The notes under the pieces are model-generated. The model had not been told where the DNA came from. It was given only the letters and a program-made list of their open reading frames with translations, and did no database searches. A stretch of 64,000 nt of DNA. Source: Trichaptum fuscoviolaceum. Lineage: Eukaryota; Basidiomycota; Agaricomycetes; Hymenochaetales; Trichaptaceae. The position numbers and the translations under genes are program-made. Positions 23,812-35,400 of the stretch are shown piece by piece; the stretch's first letter is position 1, and the number at the start of each line of letters is the position of its first letter. The stretch lies in the NCBI GenBank assembly GCA_910574455.1, contig CAJSYZ010000004.1, positions 930,001 to 994,000 on the forward strand, read 5' to 3'.

Positions 23812-25239
23812 TCATAGAATTCTGCCCCCCTTGATCCAAATATAGTCAAGGAGCATGCCCATCATTACGAGAAGCCCGACCTGATGACCATTGCGCTTGA
23901 AATTGACTGTGGTCATAATTAGCAAAATCGGATAGTATCGAGTGTCATAAATCAAATATCGACTTACGCCAGCACGATGCAGGGGAGTCGAGATCGACAG
24001 TGGTCAATTGCCAAACTAGATGTAGAGCGACGCCGACGACACTGACAATATAATACGGAAGACCCTGATGATTTGAAGCCCCCGCGAAGGCCAGCAGCGC
24101 CACAAAGCCTATCGCGAAGCACGTAACAGCCGCCATGACGTGGTCCCCGAAGAGTAACGCCGTAGATTTCACGCCAGCTTTTACATCGTCCTTTCGGTCT
24201 TGGCATCCGTAGATTGTGTCTGTGTGATCTGATTCAGTCAAGTACATGGGAGGAATTATGGGTGTTCTCACCATAGACCATTGTCCAACTAGAACATCCA
24301 ACGCATTTTAGTGCCGGGATGACAAAATAGAAGGATAGATTATGCTCACCACCATGAGGCTGCCAGCAGAGAAAACACTACGTATGTGTTTAAGGTCTCA
24401 CTCACTGTAAGCCATGCGAAAACCATGCTGAAGTTGATCGCTATTCCTAACCAAGCCTGAGGCCAGTATGTGATGCGTTTCATAAGGGGATAGAGGCACA
24501 GCCTATCATTAGAGATCAGACCCTCTCGCCATCACCAAGACAAGGGATTATCGACGAACATGGGAAGCATCTGGAACATGCCTGCCCAGAAGCTATAAAT
24601 CTCAATGTTAGTCACATTGGGATGCACTCATCAATGATTCTACTACTCACGCAAGACGGTTGAACATAGCGAAGAATGCAGTTCCAATCATGATCTGAAT
24701 GATGAAGAAGATCCAGGCTGCAAAGACGGAAACTCTGCCGGACGCCAACGGCCTGTTCTTTGTGCGTTCTGCAAATGAGATTAGTCTCGTGTATCTCAAA
24801 ACAGACATTAGGCTTACCGACTGCCGCGTCAAATTCACGGTCAAAGATATCATTTACAGTGCAGGCTGAGCCCCGTACAATAAACGCCCCGAATGCAAAC
24901 TCGCAGAGCAAAGTGACATAGTTGATGTATGCAATCTTTTGCTCATACGCTGCCATAGTCAAACCCCAGGCTGAAGTACAGTCGGTAAGCCAAGAATTTC
25001 TTACCGGTACTGGCACCAATAACTCACCGAAGGGCCAGAAGAAGAGTATGCCTCCCGTGGGCTATGTGTGCAACATATCTAAGCGTCACGAAACAATCGG
25101 GTAATATGAAACTGACTTTATGGACACGCATTAACTCTGCGTAGGGACGAAAGAATGACTCCTTCTTTGAAAGACCATCATCGGCCGATTTTTTGATGAG
25201 AGGAGTAGCGGGCGTGCTCGACGGGTTGCTCTGGGACAT
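23812..25239 (-). CDS. UbiA-type aromatic prenyltransferase, copy 1
   Basis: Starting at ATG 25239 (MSQSNPSSTPATPLIKKS) and ending at TGA 23812, this gene of several small exons encodes about 345 residues. The helix 1 region reads PYAELMRVHK, then PTGGILFFWPF. The first metal-binding motif is NDIFDREFD with NRPLASGRVS after it. The second is YGCQDRKDDVKAGVKSTALLFG. Together these are the two aspartate-rich Mg-diphosphate sites of the UbiA superfamily. Multiple hydrophobic helices fit a membrane enzyme that transfers an isoprenyl chain to an aromatic acid, such as 4-hydroxybenzoate. It lacks an obvious mitochondrial presequence and is duplicated inside a biosynthetic cluster, so a specialised-metabolism role is more likely than ubiquinone synthesis (inference). 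Confidence 0.92.
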
Positions 25240-25292
25240 GCTGTGCGAGGTTGTGCGTGCTGAAAATATAAAACGGGCGAAGCATCGACATC

Positions 25293-25298
25293 TTTATA
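25293..25298 (-). promoter_or_regulatory. TATA box of UbiA copy 1
   Basis: TATAAA on the minus strand lies about 55 nt upstream of the start codon. It is conserved in the other copy (AGTATAAAGATG in both). Confidence 0.6.
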
Positions 25299-25312
25299 CT
25301 TCTGAGAAAATT

Positions 25313-26042
25313 ATGGCGAGGTATGATGCAGTGTCCATTTCTATCACGGCCACCAAGTTAGAGCAAGGTTGCTCTGTTCAGCCGAACATCCGTAATGGCC
25401 GAAAATAATCTCGAGAGAACTTGGGCTTCCAGTTTTCGGATCCCCGAGAAAGCCAACAGCTGGCATCAGAAGGTATCACACCCGGAACAGATGCCGACCT
25501 ATCTCACTTCAGAAGCCATACATGCTTCTCGTCTTTCCACGAGAGCACTATGCTTCGTTCTGCCAATCATACACGCGTCGAGTTGGATAGTCCTAGGCTT
25601 CGGAGCTCAGGCGCAAGCCACAAGTCGGGGAAGCTTTTTTCCAGCAGGGCCGCTACCTCGCTAGCTTAGAGTTCTATAGCAGGAGGCGCCTTCAAGTACC
25701 GGACACTCGGCTTAGCCTAGAGCGAGGATGTGCTGCGGTTAGGACGGCTTAGATGTACAGGTTCTTCAGAAACGGAACGTGGAGATGGTCTTTAACGACT
25801 AGAACATGTGAGGTTGAAGGCCCGGGATAGCCGCAGCCTGAGTGTACCGAGCGCGGCTGCTCAAGTCCGAGTCCGAGTCAAGCCCGTCGTGTCACGTTGT
25901 TAGTAAAGCTGGTACTAGTAGTCACAGACAGCGTCACGTACATGCTACAAATTTAATTTGTAAGCATTTACTACACTGGCAGTAGTCTCGGTGGATAGAC
26001 TGGTATGTATCATGATGCAGTGCTTGACTGCAGTCACGGTAC
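25313..26042. other. Intergenic region, no gene seen
   Basis: Upstream region of UbiA copy 1. It contains the AGTCCGAGTCCGAGTCA motif at 25864-25880, related to dyads in other promoters of this window. No coding frame is convincing. Confidence 0.35.
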
Positions 26043-26050
26043 TATAAAAG
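26043..26050 (+). promoter_or_regulatory. TATA box ahead of a small gene
   Basis: TATAAAAG lies 109 nt before the ATG at 26159. This is a strong core-promoter match that supports the small gene. Confidence 0.45.
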
Positions 26051-26158
26051 GTAGTTTAATCACGTCACGGTTGAGCTCGAAGATGTTTCCGTTTCGCAAG
26101 AAAAAACTGCGACTCATCCATCCTCCACCATTGGTAGACCATTGCCCGCCGCTTGGAC

Positions 26159-26529
26159 ATGTCTGATCCATCTCTGCGCCCACCTCTCCGCATAAATGTG
26201 TATTCTGCTACTTCTATATCTTCAAAGCAAGCAAGAGCGAACGTTCAGCAATACCTTGATACACGACCCGGAGGAGATCCAGCAACTCGGACAAGGCTGG
26301 AGAAACTCACAACTGCGATGAAGGCTGAGAAGCAGGCTATGAAAAAGGTAAGAACATAACATGGAAGCTAACTCTTATGAATCTAACTTGACCATCGCTG
26401 TACCATGTATAGCATAACTGACCACTTGATGTCCGCTGTACACAGCCTGGAGAACCACTAAAACAAATGGCAATGCATATGTCAACTCTTGTATTATCCA
26501 AGAGTATCCGGATGTTTGGAGCAACTTGA
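26159..26529 (+). CDS. Small hypothetical protein (about 90 residues)
   Basis: Two exons, with a 98-nt intron (26348-26445, GTAAGA...ACACAG), join in frame to give about 90 residues starting MSDPSLRPPLRINVYSA and ending KSIRMFGAT. The middle is a charged, probably helical stretch (RTRLEKLTTAMKAEKQAMKK). No signal peptide or membrane helix is seen, and I do not recognise a family. A good TATA box lies upstream, and codon use looks coding. The gene sits between UbiA copy 1 and P450 copy 2. The second exon is the weaker part of the model; an alternative 3' splice site would end the protein a few residues after the first exon. Confidence 0.42.
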
Positions 26530-27019
26530 ACATATGCATGTATGCAATTGCTTTTCCGACTATACTTTGCGACGATTTTTTTGAAATTCTGCTTCCCTAC
26601 GAGATGACGCTTTCAGCTCATCGGACAACATTAGTTCTAACCCTAAGTAAGGCCAAACACGATATGCTTTCAAGCATCCAACTATCAACTGTTCATACGC
26701 ACTTAGTCGAGCGTAAAACGGGATGACAAGTTACTCATGAATGCAAGCTTCAGCTCATCCTTTTCTTCTCTACATATTTTTTTGCTATGGGCGAAGCGAC
26801 GCGTTTCAGGCTCGCTTCACTCCCATCATCGCGACGTCGGCTTCAATAGGATGGTCTGCCTCTGACGTCTCGAATGAAGTCGGTTATGTGCGTTCTCCGT
26901 ACCGCGGGGTTCTAGTGAGTAATCAAGGATGTGTTCGCCAATCTCATAACAAAGCTCCGAATTCAGATTTACATTATTTATCGCCATGACCTTTCCCCTT
27001 CGCAAATCAGCCCGAAGCC
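26530..27019. other. Promoter region of P450 copy 2
   Basis: About 490 nt with no similarity to the region upstream of P450 copy 1. The two P450 copies therefore have unrelated promoters. No gene is seen. Confidence 0.4.
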
Positions 27020-28882
27020 ATGGACAATCAAGTTGTGCCACTCGCTGAACTCAGTAACTTACTGTCTACATCGAACTTAGCAGTCGCGTCTACACTTGCC
27101 GCGTCGCTTCTGGTAGCATTACTCAGCTTGCGCAACTCATCTACGAACGACCATTCTCCTCCAAGTCCCAAGCCGCACCCAGTCGTCGGCCATACCTTCC
27201 AAGTGCCCACAGAGCGCACATGGCGATACTTTGACGACCTCAGCAAGAAGCTCGGGCCCATTTTCCGGTTGAGCCTGGCAGGAGACGAGATTGTTGTACT
27301 TACTGAACCAGAGGATGTGGAAGAGCTTGTAAGACATTCTTCCTTTCTTCATCAGTCTCTTTTGCTCATGTATCTAAGCTGGAACGTCGATCGCACAACT
27401 ATTCTTCACGGAAGCCTCTGATCTACGCGGGAAAGTACCAGCAATATAAGCGAATCGTCCTTCTACCCTATGGAGAGGATCTGAAGAAGAGGAGGGCAGC
27501 GTTTCATCAAATGTTACAGCCTCGCAGTTCGTTCGCTTATTATTGCCGCAGCTCTCCCTGCCACTGACACCAATCATATTAGCTGTCGGAGCTTATGAAG
27601 CGATCCAGGATCTCGAATCCATTCGTTACATCCGCGATGCACTTCATCGCCCGAACGAAGCCGACTTGAACGCGAAACGCTATGCTGCCGCTCTCATATT
27701 CTCTCTTACCTACGGAAAACGCTTAAATGACGACGACAAAGACTTGGACGCCGTCGTCGAAGTACTTGAGGATTTCATCCACGATTGCTACCCAGGTTCA
27801 CATCTTGTTGATACGTTTCCGATTCTGGACAGACTTCCCGACTTCCTTGCGCCGTGGAGAGATGGGGCGAGAAAGAAGCATGCTCGAGACTCGAAGGTGA
27901 GCAAGTGTGAGGTATTTTATCCAAATGCATGCTTAAACTCTTACCGCAGCTATACACTCGCCTCTTCTCCGAAGCTTCTGTATCATTAGAAGAAGCAGGA
28001 CGTCTAAAATATGACTGCTTCGCTTCTCATCTCTGGGAAGAACGAGATAAGCATAAGCTGGATATTGTTACAATGTCTTACGGTATGTGTGCCTTCTAGG
28101 CGCGTGGCGAATTATACTTATCGTTCTTCCCCACACAGTATGCAGTACCGCTTTCGAAGCCGGAACTGATACAACCTCCGGGACCATGATGTGGTTCGTA
28201 TTGGCGATGCTCCTGTATCCGGGTGCACAGCGGAAGGCACAGGAGGAGATCGACAATGTTGTCGGTGCAAATGGAAAAGTCATCCCTTCATTTAGCCACT
28301 TTGCTGAGCTCCCGTATTGCTCTGCACTTTGCCGAGAGGTTCTCCGGTATGTATCTGAGCATTCTGCATTCCATTTTGATGCTGATGTTCTGCCTGATAG
28401 GTGGTGCCCCTCTGCTCCCGGAGGCTTCCCACATCTGTCGGACAAAGACGATGAGTATAAGGGATTCAAGATCAAAGCCGGGACAATGGTTATCCCGAAC
28501 GTCTGGTCTCTGCATCGGAATGAAAAGCGGTTTCCAGAAGCCAGTGTATTCAAGCCAGAACGCTTCTTTGATGAATCTCCGACGTTCAACAAGTTGGTTG
28601 AAGGACACTATGGTTTCGGATTTGGGCGACGGTGAGTGCGGGATGTGCTGCTTCAGCTATCGTTACTTATCCGGCTTCAGATATTGTCCAGGAAAGTTCC
28701 TAGCGGCAAAGTCAGTTTGGCTTGGAATTGTCCGTCACCTCTGGGCGTTTACTATAACGCATGAACTTGATACTGCAGGAAATCCGATCCCCGTCAACCC
28801 AGATGAGTGTACCTCAGGCATTACATCGTACGTTCATCTAGATAAGCTGTTCGGATACAAACTAATGTATCGACATCCGTAG
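27020..28882 (+). CDS. Cytochrome P450 monooxygenase, copy 2
   Basis: This gene is almost identical to the P450 at 14881-16742, with the same exon layout, length and motifs (EAGTDTTSG, REVLR, KPERFF, and FGFGRRYCPG across the last intron). Differences cluster in the first 70 codons, for example MDNQVVPLAELSNLL against MDNLSVSLAELSSLL in copy 1. The last intron carries one extra base, which does not affect the splice sites. I see no disabling change, so both copies may be functional. It lies between two inverted UbiA genes and has its own upstream sequence, so it could be expressed differently from copy 1. Since the catalytic regions are the same, substrate specificity should be the same. Confidence 0.92.
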
Positions 28883-29062
28883 CAAACCAGACATATTCCC
28901 GGCTCGCATACGGCCTCGCTCTGCGACTCACGTAGAGACACTCGAATCCGCATACACTAGTCTGATGTCCCAGTGATGCTCTTTCTTGTATAATTGACAC
29001 AGTGAATTGAGAATATTATTACTTTTACTTCATTACTCTCCTATTCTGAAACTATCGACGTA

Positions 29063-29120
29063 TCAAAATGATCTATCTAGGAAGCCAGAAGAAGTCCATT
29101 TATCTATCCACTTATCGACT
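29063..29120 (-). pseudogene. 3' fragment of the adenylate-forming reductase gene
   Basis: These bases correspond to the last 19 codons and stop of the reductase at 16923-16980, ending DKWTSSGFLDRS then a changed last residue (F for L). Upstream sequence is unrelated, so it cannot be expressed as part of a reductase. It marks the breakpoint of the P450 duplication. Confidence 0.85.
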
Positions 29121-30319
29121 ATGGCCAAGTTTGGAGTCAGGATTACTGATTTGGCCCGTCGCCTTTGTTTTTGTGCCCGTTCAAGGAACCCCGGCTGCCT
29201 CCGCACTGTCCGGATTTGAAACTTCGTGTAAAATTAATTGACACCTAGACTTAAGATCGTAAAATCTTAAAAATAGGCTATGTAGATTGTCCAGGGCCGG
29301 CTAATGTCATCCTATTTCAAGTTGGAGCTAAAGACCGTGTACTACATAGTCCCAAAAATTCATGTTACCGGCTTCTGTAAGCGAGACATGATTCCGGCCC
29401 AGAAACTCGGTTAACTGGTTACCAGATCCAAAAACACCGGATCCAAGGCCCAGTAGCGCTGCAGTGAGTCCGGTTAAAAGCCTGACTTTGCTGAAAAAGC
29501 CTGCTTTGCAGTCCGGCTAAAATTGTGCTATAAAGTCCAAGGCCTATCCTATTCTGGATAAAAGAAGCCAGATCTGGAAAACGTTGACCAATCTATGTCC
29601 TGGGAGGCCTCTATTGGGATTGCCGGGGGTCGTCCCCGTACGTACGTACCTCCGGCAAATTAGCATTTTGACGTGCTCAATGCAAGCTTTCGCCAATTTA
29701 ACTTTAACTTCCTTCTGCTACTCTCTAGCAACTGTCTCTGGTTTGCTCGCTTTGGGCTAATCCAAGTTCAGGGCATGCAGGTGTTACTCGCACTGTGATT
29801 TGTGAAGTATGATGTAGTGCATGCTTGGCAACATTCTTGTCAAGAATTACCGGGAGGGATCAGGCCATTTTTTAATTCAGGCATGTTTTGGCACTTGACG
29901 GCCTTTAGGTCTTACATTGCTCGCGGTTCGTTACACAGGCTCCAGCCGATGTGTGCGACGTCACGCAGGGCACTCCGGTGAACTGTAACTGCTTCCGTAA
30001 TCTTTCCCGGTGCCTCACACTGACATATGGAACTGTAGGGTTGACTCCGTAACGTACTACTTTACGCGTGCTTTAAATATGCATTAAATCCAGACTATTC
30101 AATTCATCGCATAGTATGTAACTTTATAGCAAGGCATTGCCTAGCCGCATTGCTGCATCGTAAAAGTGCGGATCACAACGCCTGTACTGGAGAGTAATCC
30201 CGCCTTCTGATGCGCTTAATGAGAAGTATGTATCCCTGAAATCTCCTTCCTACTCCGCCTGATCATCTCTCCGGTTCGAGACCCTTACAGAAATATAAAC
30301 GAAACTGTGAGCTCGCTTC
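29121..30319. other. Intergenic island at duplication breakpoints
   Basis: This 1.2-kb stretch has no convincing gene. It is rich in imperfect repeats of CCGGCTAA/GTCCGG type at 29295-29520 and in short dyads such as AAGATCGTAAAATCTT (29252-29267) and TGCCGG...CCGGCA (about 29620-29659). This could be a decayed mobile element, but no terminal repeats or target-site duplication could be assigned. Confidence 0.35.
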
Positions 30320-30337
30320 GCCATGACTTCAACAAAG

Positions 30338-30343
30338 TATAAA
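30338..30343 (+). promoter_or_regulatory. TATA box of UbiA copy 2
   Basis: TATAAA lies 59 nt upstream of the ATG and is identical in context to the box of copy 1. Confidence 0.6.
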
Positions 30344-30396
30344 GATGTCGATGCTTCGCCCGTTTTATATTTTCAGCACGCACAACCTCGCACAGC

Positions 30397-31824
30397 ATGT
30401 CCCAGAGCAACCCGTCGAGCACGCCCGCTACTCCTCTCATCAAAAAATCGGTCGATGGTGGTCTTTCAAAGAAGGAGTCATTCTTTCGTCCCTACGCAGA
30501 GTTAATGCGTGTCCATAAAGTCAGTTTCATATTACCCGATTGTTTCGTGACGCTTAGATATGTTGCACACATAGCCCACGGGAGGCATACTCTTCTTCTG
30601 GCCCTTCGGTGAGTTATTGGTGCCAGTACCGGTAAGAAATTCTTGGCTTACCGACTGTACTTCAGCCTGGGGTTTGACTATGGCAGCGTATGAGCAAAAG
30701 ATTGCATACATCAACTATGTCACTTTGCTCTGCGAGTTTGCATTCGGGGCGTTTATTGTACGGGGCTCAGCCTGCACTGTAAATGATATCTTTGACCGTG
30801 AATTTGACGCGGCAGTCGGTAAGCCTAATGTCTGTTTTGAGATACACGAGACTAATCTCATTTGCAGAACGCACAAAGAACAGGCCGTTGGCGTCCGGCA
30901 GAGTTTCCGTCTTTGCAGCCTGGATCTTCTTCATCATTCAGATCATGATTGGAACTGCATTCTTCGCTATGTTCAACCGTCTTGCGTGAGTAGTAGAATC
31001 ATTGATGAGTGCATCCCAATGTGACTAACATTGAGATTTATAGCTTCTGGGCAGGCATGTTCCAGATGCTTCCCATGTTCGTCGATAATCCCTTGTCTTG
31101 GTGATGGCGAGAGGGTCTGATCTCTAATGATAGGCTGTGCCTCTATCCCCTTATGAAACGCATCACATACTGGCCTCAGGCTTGGTTAGGAATAGCGATC
31201 AACTTCAGCATGGTTTTCGCATGGCTTACAGTGAGTGAGACCTTAAACACATACGTAGTGTTTTCTCTGCTGGCAGCCTCATGGTGGTGAGCATAATCTA
31301 TCCTTCTATTTTGTCATCCCGACACTAAAATGCGTTGGATGTTCCAGTTGGACAATGGTCTACGGTGAGAACACCCATAATTCCTCCCATGTACTTGACT
31401 GAATCAGATCACACAGACACAATCTACGGATGCCAAGACCGAAAGGACGATGTAAAAGCTGGCGTGAAATCTACGGCGTTACTCTTCGGGGACCACGTCA
31501 TGGCGGCTGTTACGTGCTTCGCGATAGGCTTTGTGGCGCTGCTAGCCTTCGCGGGGGCTTCAAATCATCAGGGTCTTCCGTATTATATTATCAGTGTCGT
31601 CGGCGTCGCTCTACATCTAGTTTGGCAATTGACCACTGTCGATCTCGACTCCCCTACATCGTGCTGGCGTAAGTCGATATTTGATTTATGACACTCGATA
31701 CTATCCGATTTTGCTAATTACGACCACAGTCAATTTCAAGCGCAATGGTCATCAGGTCGGGCTTCTCGTAATGATGGGCATGCTCCTTGACTATATCTGG
31801 ATTAAGGAGGGCGGATCTCTATAA
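30397..31824 (+). CDS. UbiA-type aromatic prenyltransferase, copy 2
   Basis: Inverted near-identical copy of the prenyltransferase at 23812-25239. It keeps both aspartate-rich motifs (NDIFDREFD and YGCQDRKDD) and all intron positions. Visible differences are few, such as SVDGGLSK against SADDGLSK near the N-terminus and a C-terminus of KEGGSL against KGGRIL. The two proteins end at the same position with different stop codons (TAA here). No frameshift or premature stop is evident, so both copies may be active. One intron uses a weak donor (GTTCGT) in both copies. Copy number may raise flux at the prenylation step (inference). Confidence 0.92.
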
Positions 31825-32489
31825 ATAGAAGACAATCAAGGTTAAGTTTAATGATGGATCTTCTTCCTGTTCGTTCTTGTAAATACACATTATACAGCAT
31901 AGACAGCTTCCGTAGCCGGTACCGAACTTGAATAACACGTTCTCTCGACTATTTGCAGTACCACTGTGCAGTACATCATCAAATACACGGATGCAGCTGA
32001 GAGCTGAGATAGAGACTCGAACGGTAAAGTGATGCGTCACAATACATACTATTATTGTTAAGGGTGCTCATATCCTTTGTCATGTGCTCGTATGAATTCG
32101 ACTTTCGGCGACAGAGAAGGTCCTACGTTTATCAAGGGCGCATAGAATTTCCGACTTGGAGTCGTGCGCTATCCTCTGATGACGTCCATCGAGACGGCGA
32201 AGAAATTCTGGCTACACTTATGGAAACTATTTTTAAGTATCAGGCTCCTAACGGTCCATATGCAAACTAAGTTTCATATGTACAATGCGGCAATGTCAAA
32301 GTGTGCTCGAAGACCTACACTTAGTAGCATCAATTCCTCTACAAAGGACGTGTATGTATGTTGATTGAATAAATTATATCTCCCACATTCGTTCATTGGT
32401 AGATTCTAATAGTATTATACATCTCAGTCTTGAACACCTTTTATGACTGAAATAAAGTCAATGCTATTGTGATCCATTAGGGTTCTAAT
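31825..32489. other. Convergent intergenic region, nothing recognised
   Basis: About 665 nt between UbiA copy 2 and the 3' end of a minus-strand gene. Only short unsupported frames are present. Confidence 0.3.
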
Positions 32490-35400
32490 TCACTCACGGA
32501 ATGAATAACCACTGCGTAAGACGCAACACTGCGCCGCGATTTTAGAAGGCCATGGTTACCAATTGCCCTGCAATATAGTTTGTGGCTTCTCACCTTGAAG
32601 TGTGTTCCTGACAACGTCAGCATGCAACCATGCGACAAAGTGATTTTAAACTGGTCTTTTCTAAAGCTACGGCTCCGGCGCTTTGAAACTGAGACAATAT
32701 AAGACTCAGTGTCTGGAGATATGAAGGAAGTAACAATCTTACTAGTCTTGATGAGGTCCGTATCGCCGTTTATCATGGTCTCGTCAATCATGATGTGGAG
32801 ATCCAAGTCTGCACCAAGACACATAAGGAAAACGTGGCTTGACGTAGAGTCGCAATCGATATAGATTCTCTTGAGAGTATCTCAATAAATGCTGATCACT
32901 GTAATAATTACTTTCTGGATACTTACACTCGTTCGTTGCTCGGTTGGCCAAGTCATTACAGTAGCTCGTTTGATCGTCTCGTTTGACACCTGTAATTTCC
33001 CGTAGATTCGTGCGTTGTCGAGCATTGTTTTGATTGCTAGACTGTAGTATTTTGATGTGGATTCAACCATGTCTTCGATGTTTTCTCCATGGTCAACGTC
33101 TATCTCTGAGGCACGCCTTATATACTCAGACGAGAAACAGTTCGCTAATGACGGTTAAACATTACCCCTATCCAAAAAGCACAAGCACTCACCTGGGGTC
33201 TTTTCATCATTAAGAAACAATCCGTACGGAACGTCCTGGAAGCCGTCGAAGAGTTTATCTGCGGACCGCTCGAGTTCAGGTCGGTTTCCAGTGAACATAA
33301 GGTCGATATATATTGAATTTGATGTGTGAGTATTCTCTAGTGTAGGTATAAAGCGATAGTGCATCATCATATCAGTCCATCTCTTCTTTACCTCAGACCA
33401 GTTTGGCGGAAGTGTTCTCGGCACATCCCATAGAGGTATGGGGCGCATCATCTCCCGAACATCACATGGGAAAATATGCGGAGGAGGATAGAGAAGTTCA
33501 TCCTCAATCTATCTCCATTTAGAGCCCGTTTAACAACTCGAATGTATATTACTCACGATTGGACGACACTCGCAATTGCTTCGCGTTACCCAACGCATTC
33601 GGTTGATTTTACCGCATCGAACACAGACCCAACTTGTCGGGACAAATGCGCTGGTATGATAGTGATCTGAGCCGTCACCGTTGTCGCCGTCATCTGCCCC
33701 TATTGGCAGCTCGTTCATATCGGATTCGTCCGTGTGTGGGATCCACCAAGGGAAGTCGTACCACTTATGCATAGAGTCTTCTGGTGTCCATTCGAACGAT
33801 ACTGTTATATTAAGGTCAATTGATGTTTTACTTCCTGCTTTTGATGTAGGCTTATTCATATCTTCAGTCATCTGCTCGATTTCTCAAACTATTAGAATAA
33901 TCCACTTTCTATACAAAAGGCTTACCTCAATATTTAAGACATGAAACTGCCCCAGAAATACGTATAAGATGTTGCTTGGAAGCTCAACCGGGAGAAACGG
34001 CCACAACGTGGAACAGAATAGAGACAGAGGGAAACGTTCCCGATACGCCCCCCATAACATACGTAAGTCTGCTGGAAGGTTTTCTATCATCTCATCGTAA
34101 GACGGGGTATTTGAAGTAGATATCGGCTCTTCTATTTCATCGTTATCCATTGAGAACATAGAGACATTTTCGTTTGCATTTCGAGGTCCCCGGGAGATAT
34201 GTATATCTTCAATGTGATCACCATTATCGAGAGCCATATGCGAGGGGGGGTTCTCCGCCGATTCATGGCTGCCGTACTGAACGGGAGAATGTGACACCCC
34301 CACGGCCATTCCAGACGACCCAAATGGCTCTTCGATTCGTTTGGAAGACATGAGAAGAGTGAAGTAAGACAGCGTCTTCCGTACTTCTTCAAATTCGTTC
34401 TGAGGATAAGACACGGTTCTTGACCTGCAGAATGTGCGCGCACACTGTTAATTAATTTATGAAAGGTTAAAGACTATAACTTACAATGAAATTTTCATCT
34501 CCTTTGTCTCACCTTCAAACATCACACGTGAGCAAGCGAGCGCCTCAAGTAGTATGGAAGTCGTAGAGTCTGATACTGCTCTCCCAAGGTCTGGGAATGC
34601 TAGAATCAAGTCATCTTTATTCTGTCAAAGAATTTTGTTGCTAGAACTGCATCGGTGAAGCGGAATACTGACCTCTGCCCACAAATCAGGTAGTCTAGCT
34701 GGCTTCAGTTTGGTAGTTATAGAAGGCACGGTTGCCTCTGTCCTTCGTAAAGCCCACCTTAGGGGCACACGTCTCTTACGACGTTTTAGGAAGACGTCGA
34801 GTGTTGGGTCTGGTAACATGGACGAGTCAGGCATAAGCGCAGCTTGCTGCTCCTCATGCACACTCTGAGGCTCTTTACCTTGCGAACGGAGGCGTTACAA
34901 AGTAGTCATTTTCACATGAATCGGGACTCACGGCAGTTACTATTCGTTTGTCCCGTCTGATGTAAATCTTTCACTAGACATAAGTACTAAGCTGCGAGAA
35001 AGAATGCACTCATTCAACTGAGCTTACCTGACTTTGAATAAGGGACATGTTTCACGGAGGATTTGAACAGATTTCGTTGACGACTTTTGCTATCGGTAGG
35101 CTCAGGAGCATCAGAGTTCTCCATATCTCGCACCCGATTGCTAGGTTTGTATGCTCGGCCAGCAGTTGACGTGGTGCTGCGCAGGCCTGGTAAGAGAGTA
35201 ATAGACGTGCCAGACGGAGCGTCTGAACTCTGAACACGAGCCTTTGCTTTTCCAAGTATCGCTCTACGCCCCTGTCGCAAGAGTAACGTAAATCCTGTCT
35301 CAGAGTCGCGATACTCACACGGCTGTTTTCCGCGACATCGTTGGCAAGCAGGCCTTTCGCGGTTGCAGGCCTGTTTGCGCTCTAGGCATAGTTCGCACTT

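Larger units (their letters stand above)
23812..25312 (-). repeat. Left arm of a large inverted repeat (UbiA gene plus core promoter)
   Basis: The reverse complement of this 1.5-kb segment matches 30320-31824 almost perfectly through exons, introns and about 80 bp of promoter. Similarity stops at the stop codon on one side and just upstream of the TATA box on the other. Confidence 0.92.
27016..29120 (+). repeat. Direct repeat unit 2 (P450 gene plus reductase fragment)
   Basis: Second copy of the 2.1-kb unit at 14877-16980. Because it ends with a fragment of the reductase gene, which is complete only beside copy 1, this is the derived copy. Confidence 0.93.
30320..31824 (+). repeat. Right arm of a large inverted repeat (UbiA gene plus core promoter)
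   Basis: Partner of 23812-25312 in opposite orientation. The loop of about 5 kb between the arms holds the small gene, P450 copy 2 and the reductase fragment. Confidence 0.92.

Noticed and set aside
23812..31824. UbiA inverted repeat as terminal inverted repeats of a transposon
   Set aside because: The arms are complete intron-bearing prenyltransferase genes ending at their stop codons, with no transposase and no target-site duplication seen.
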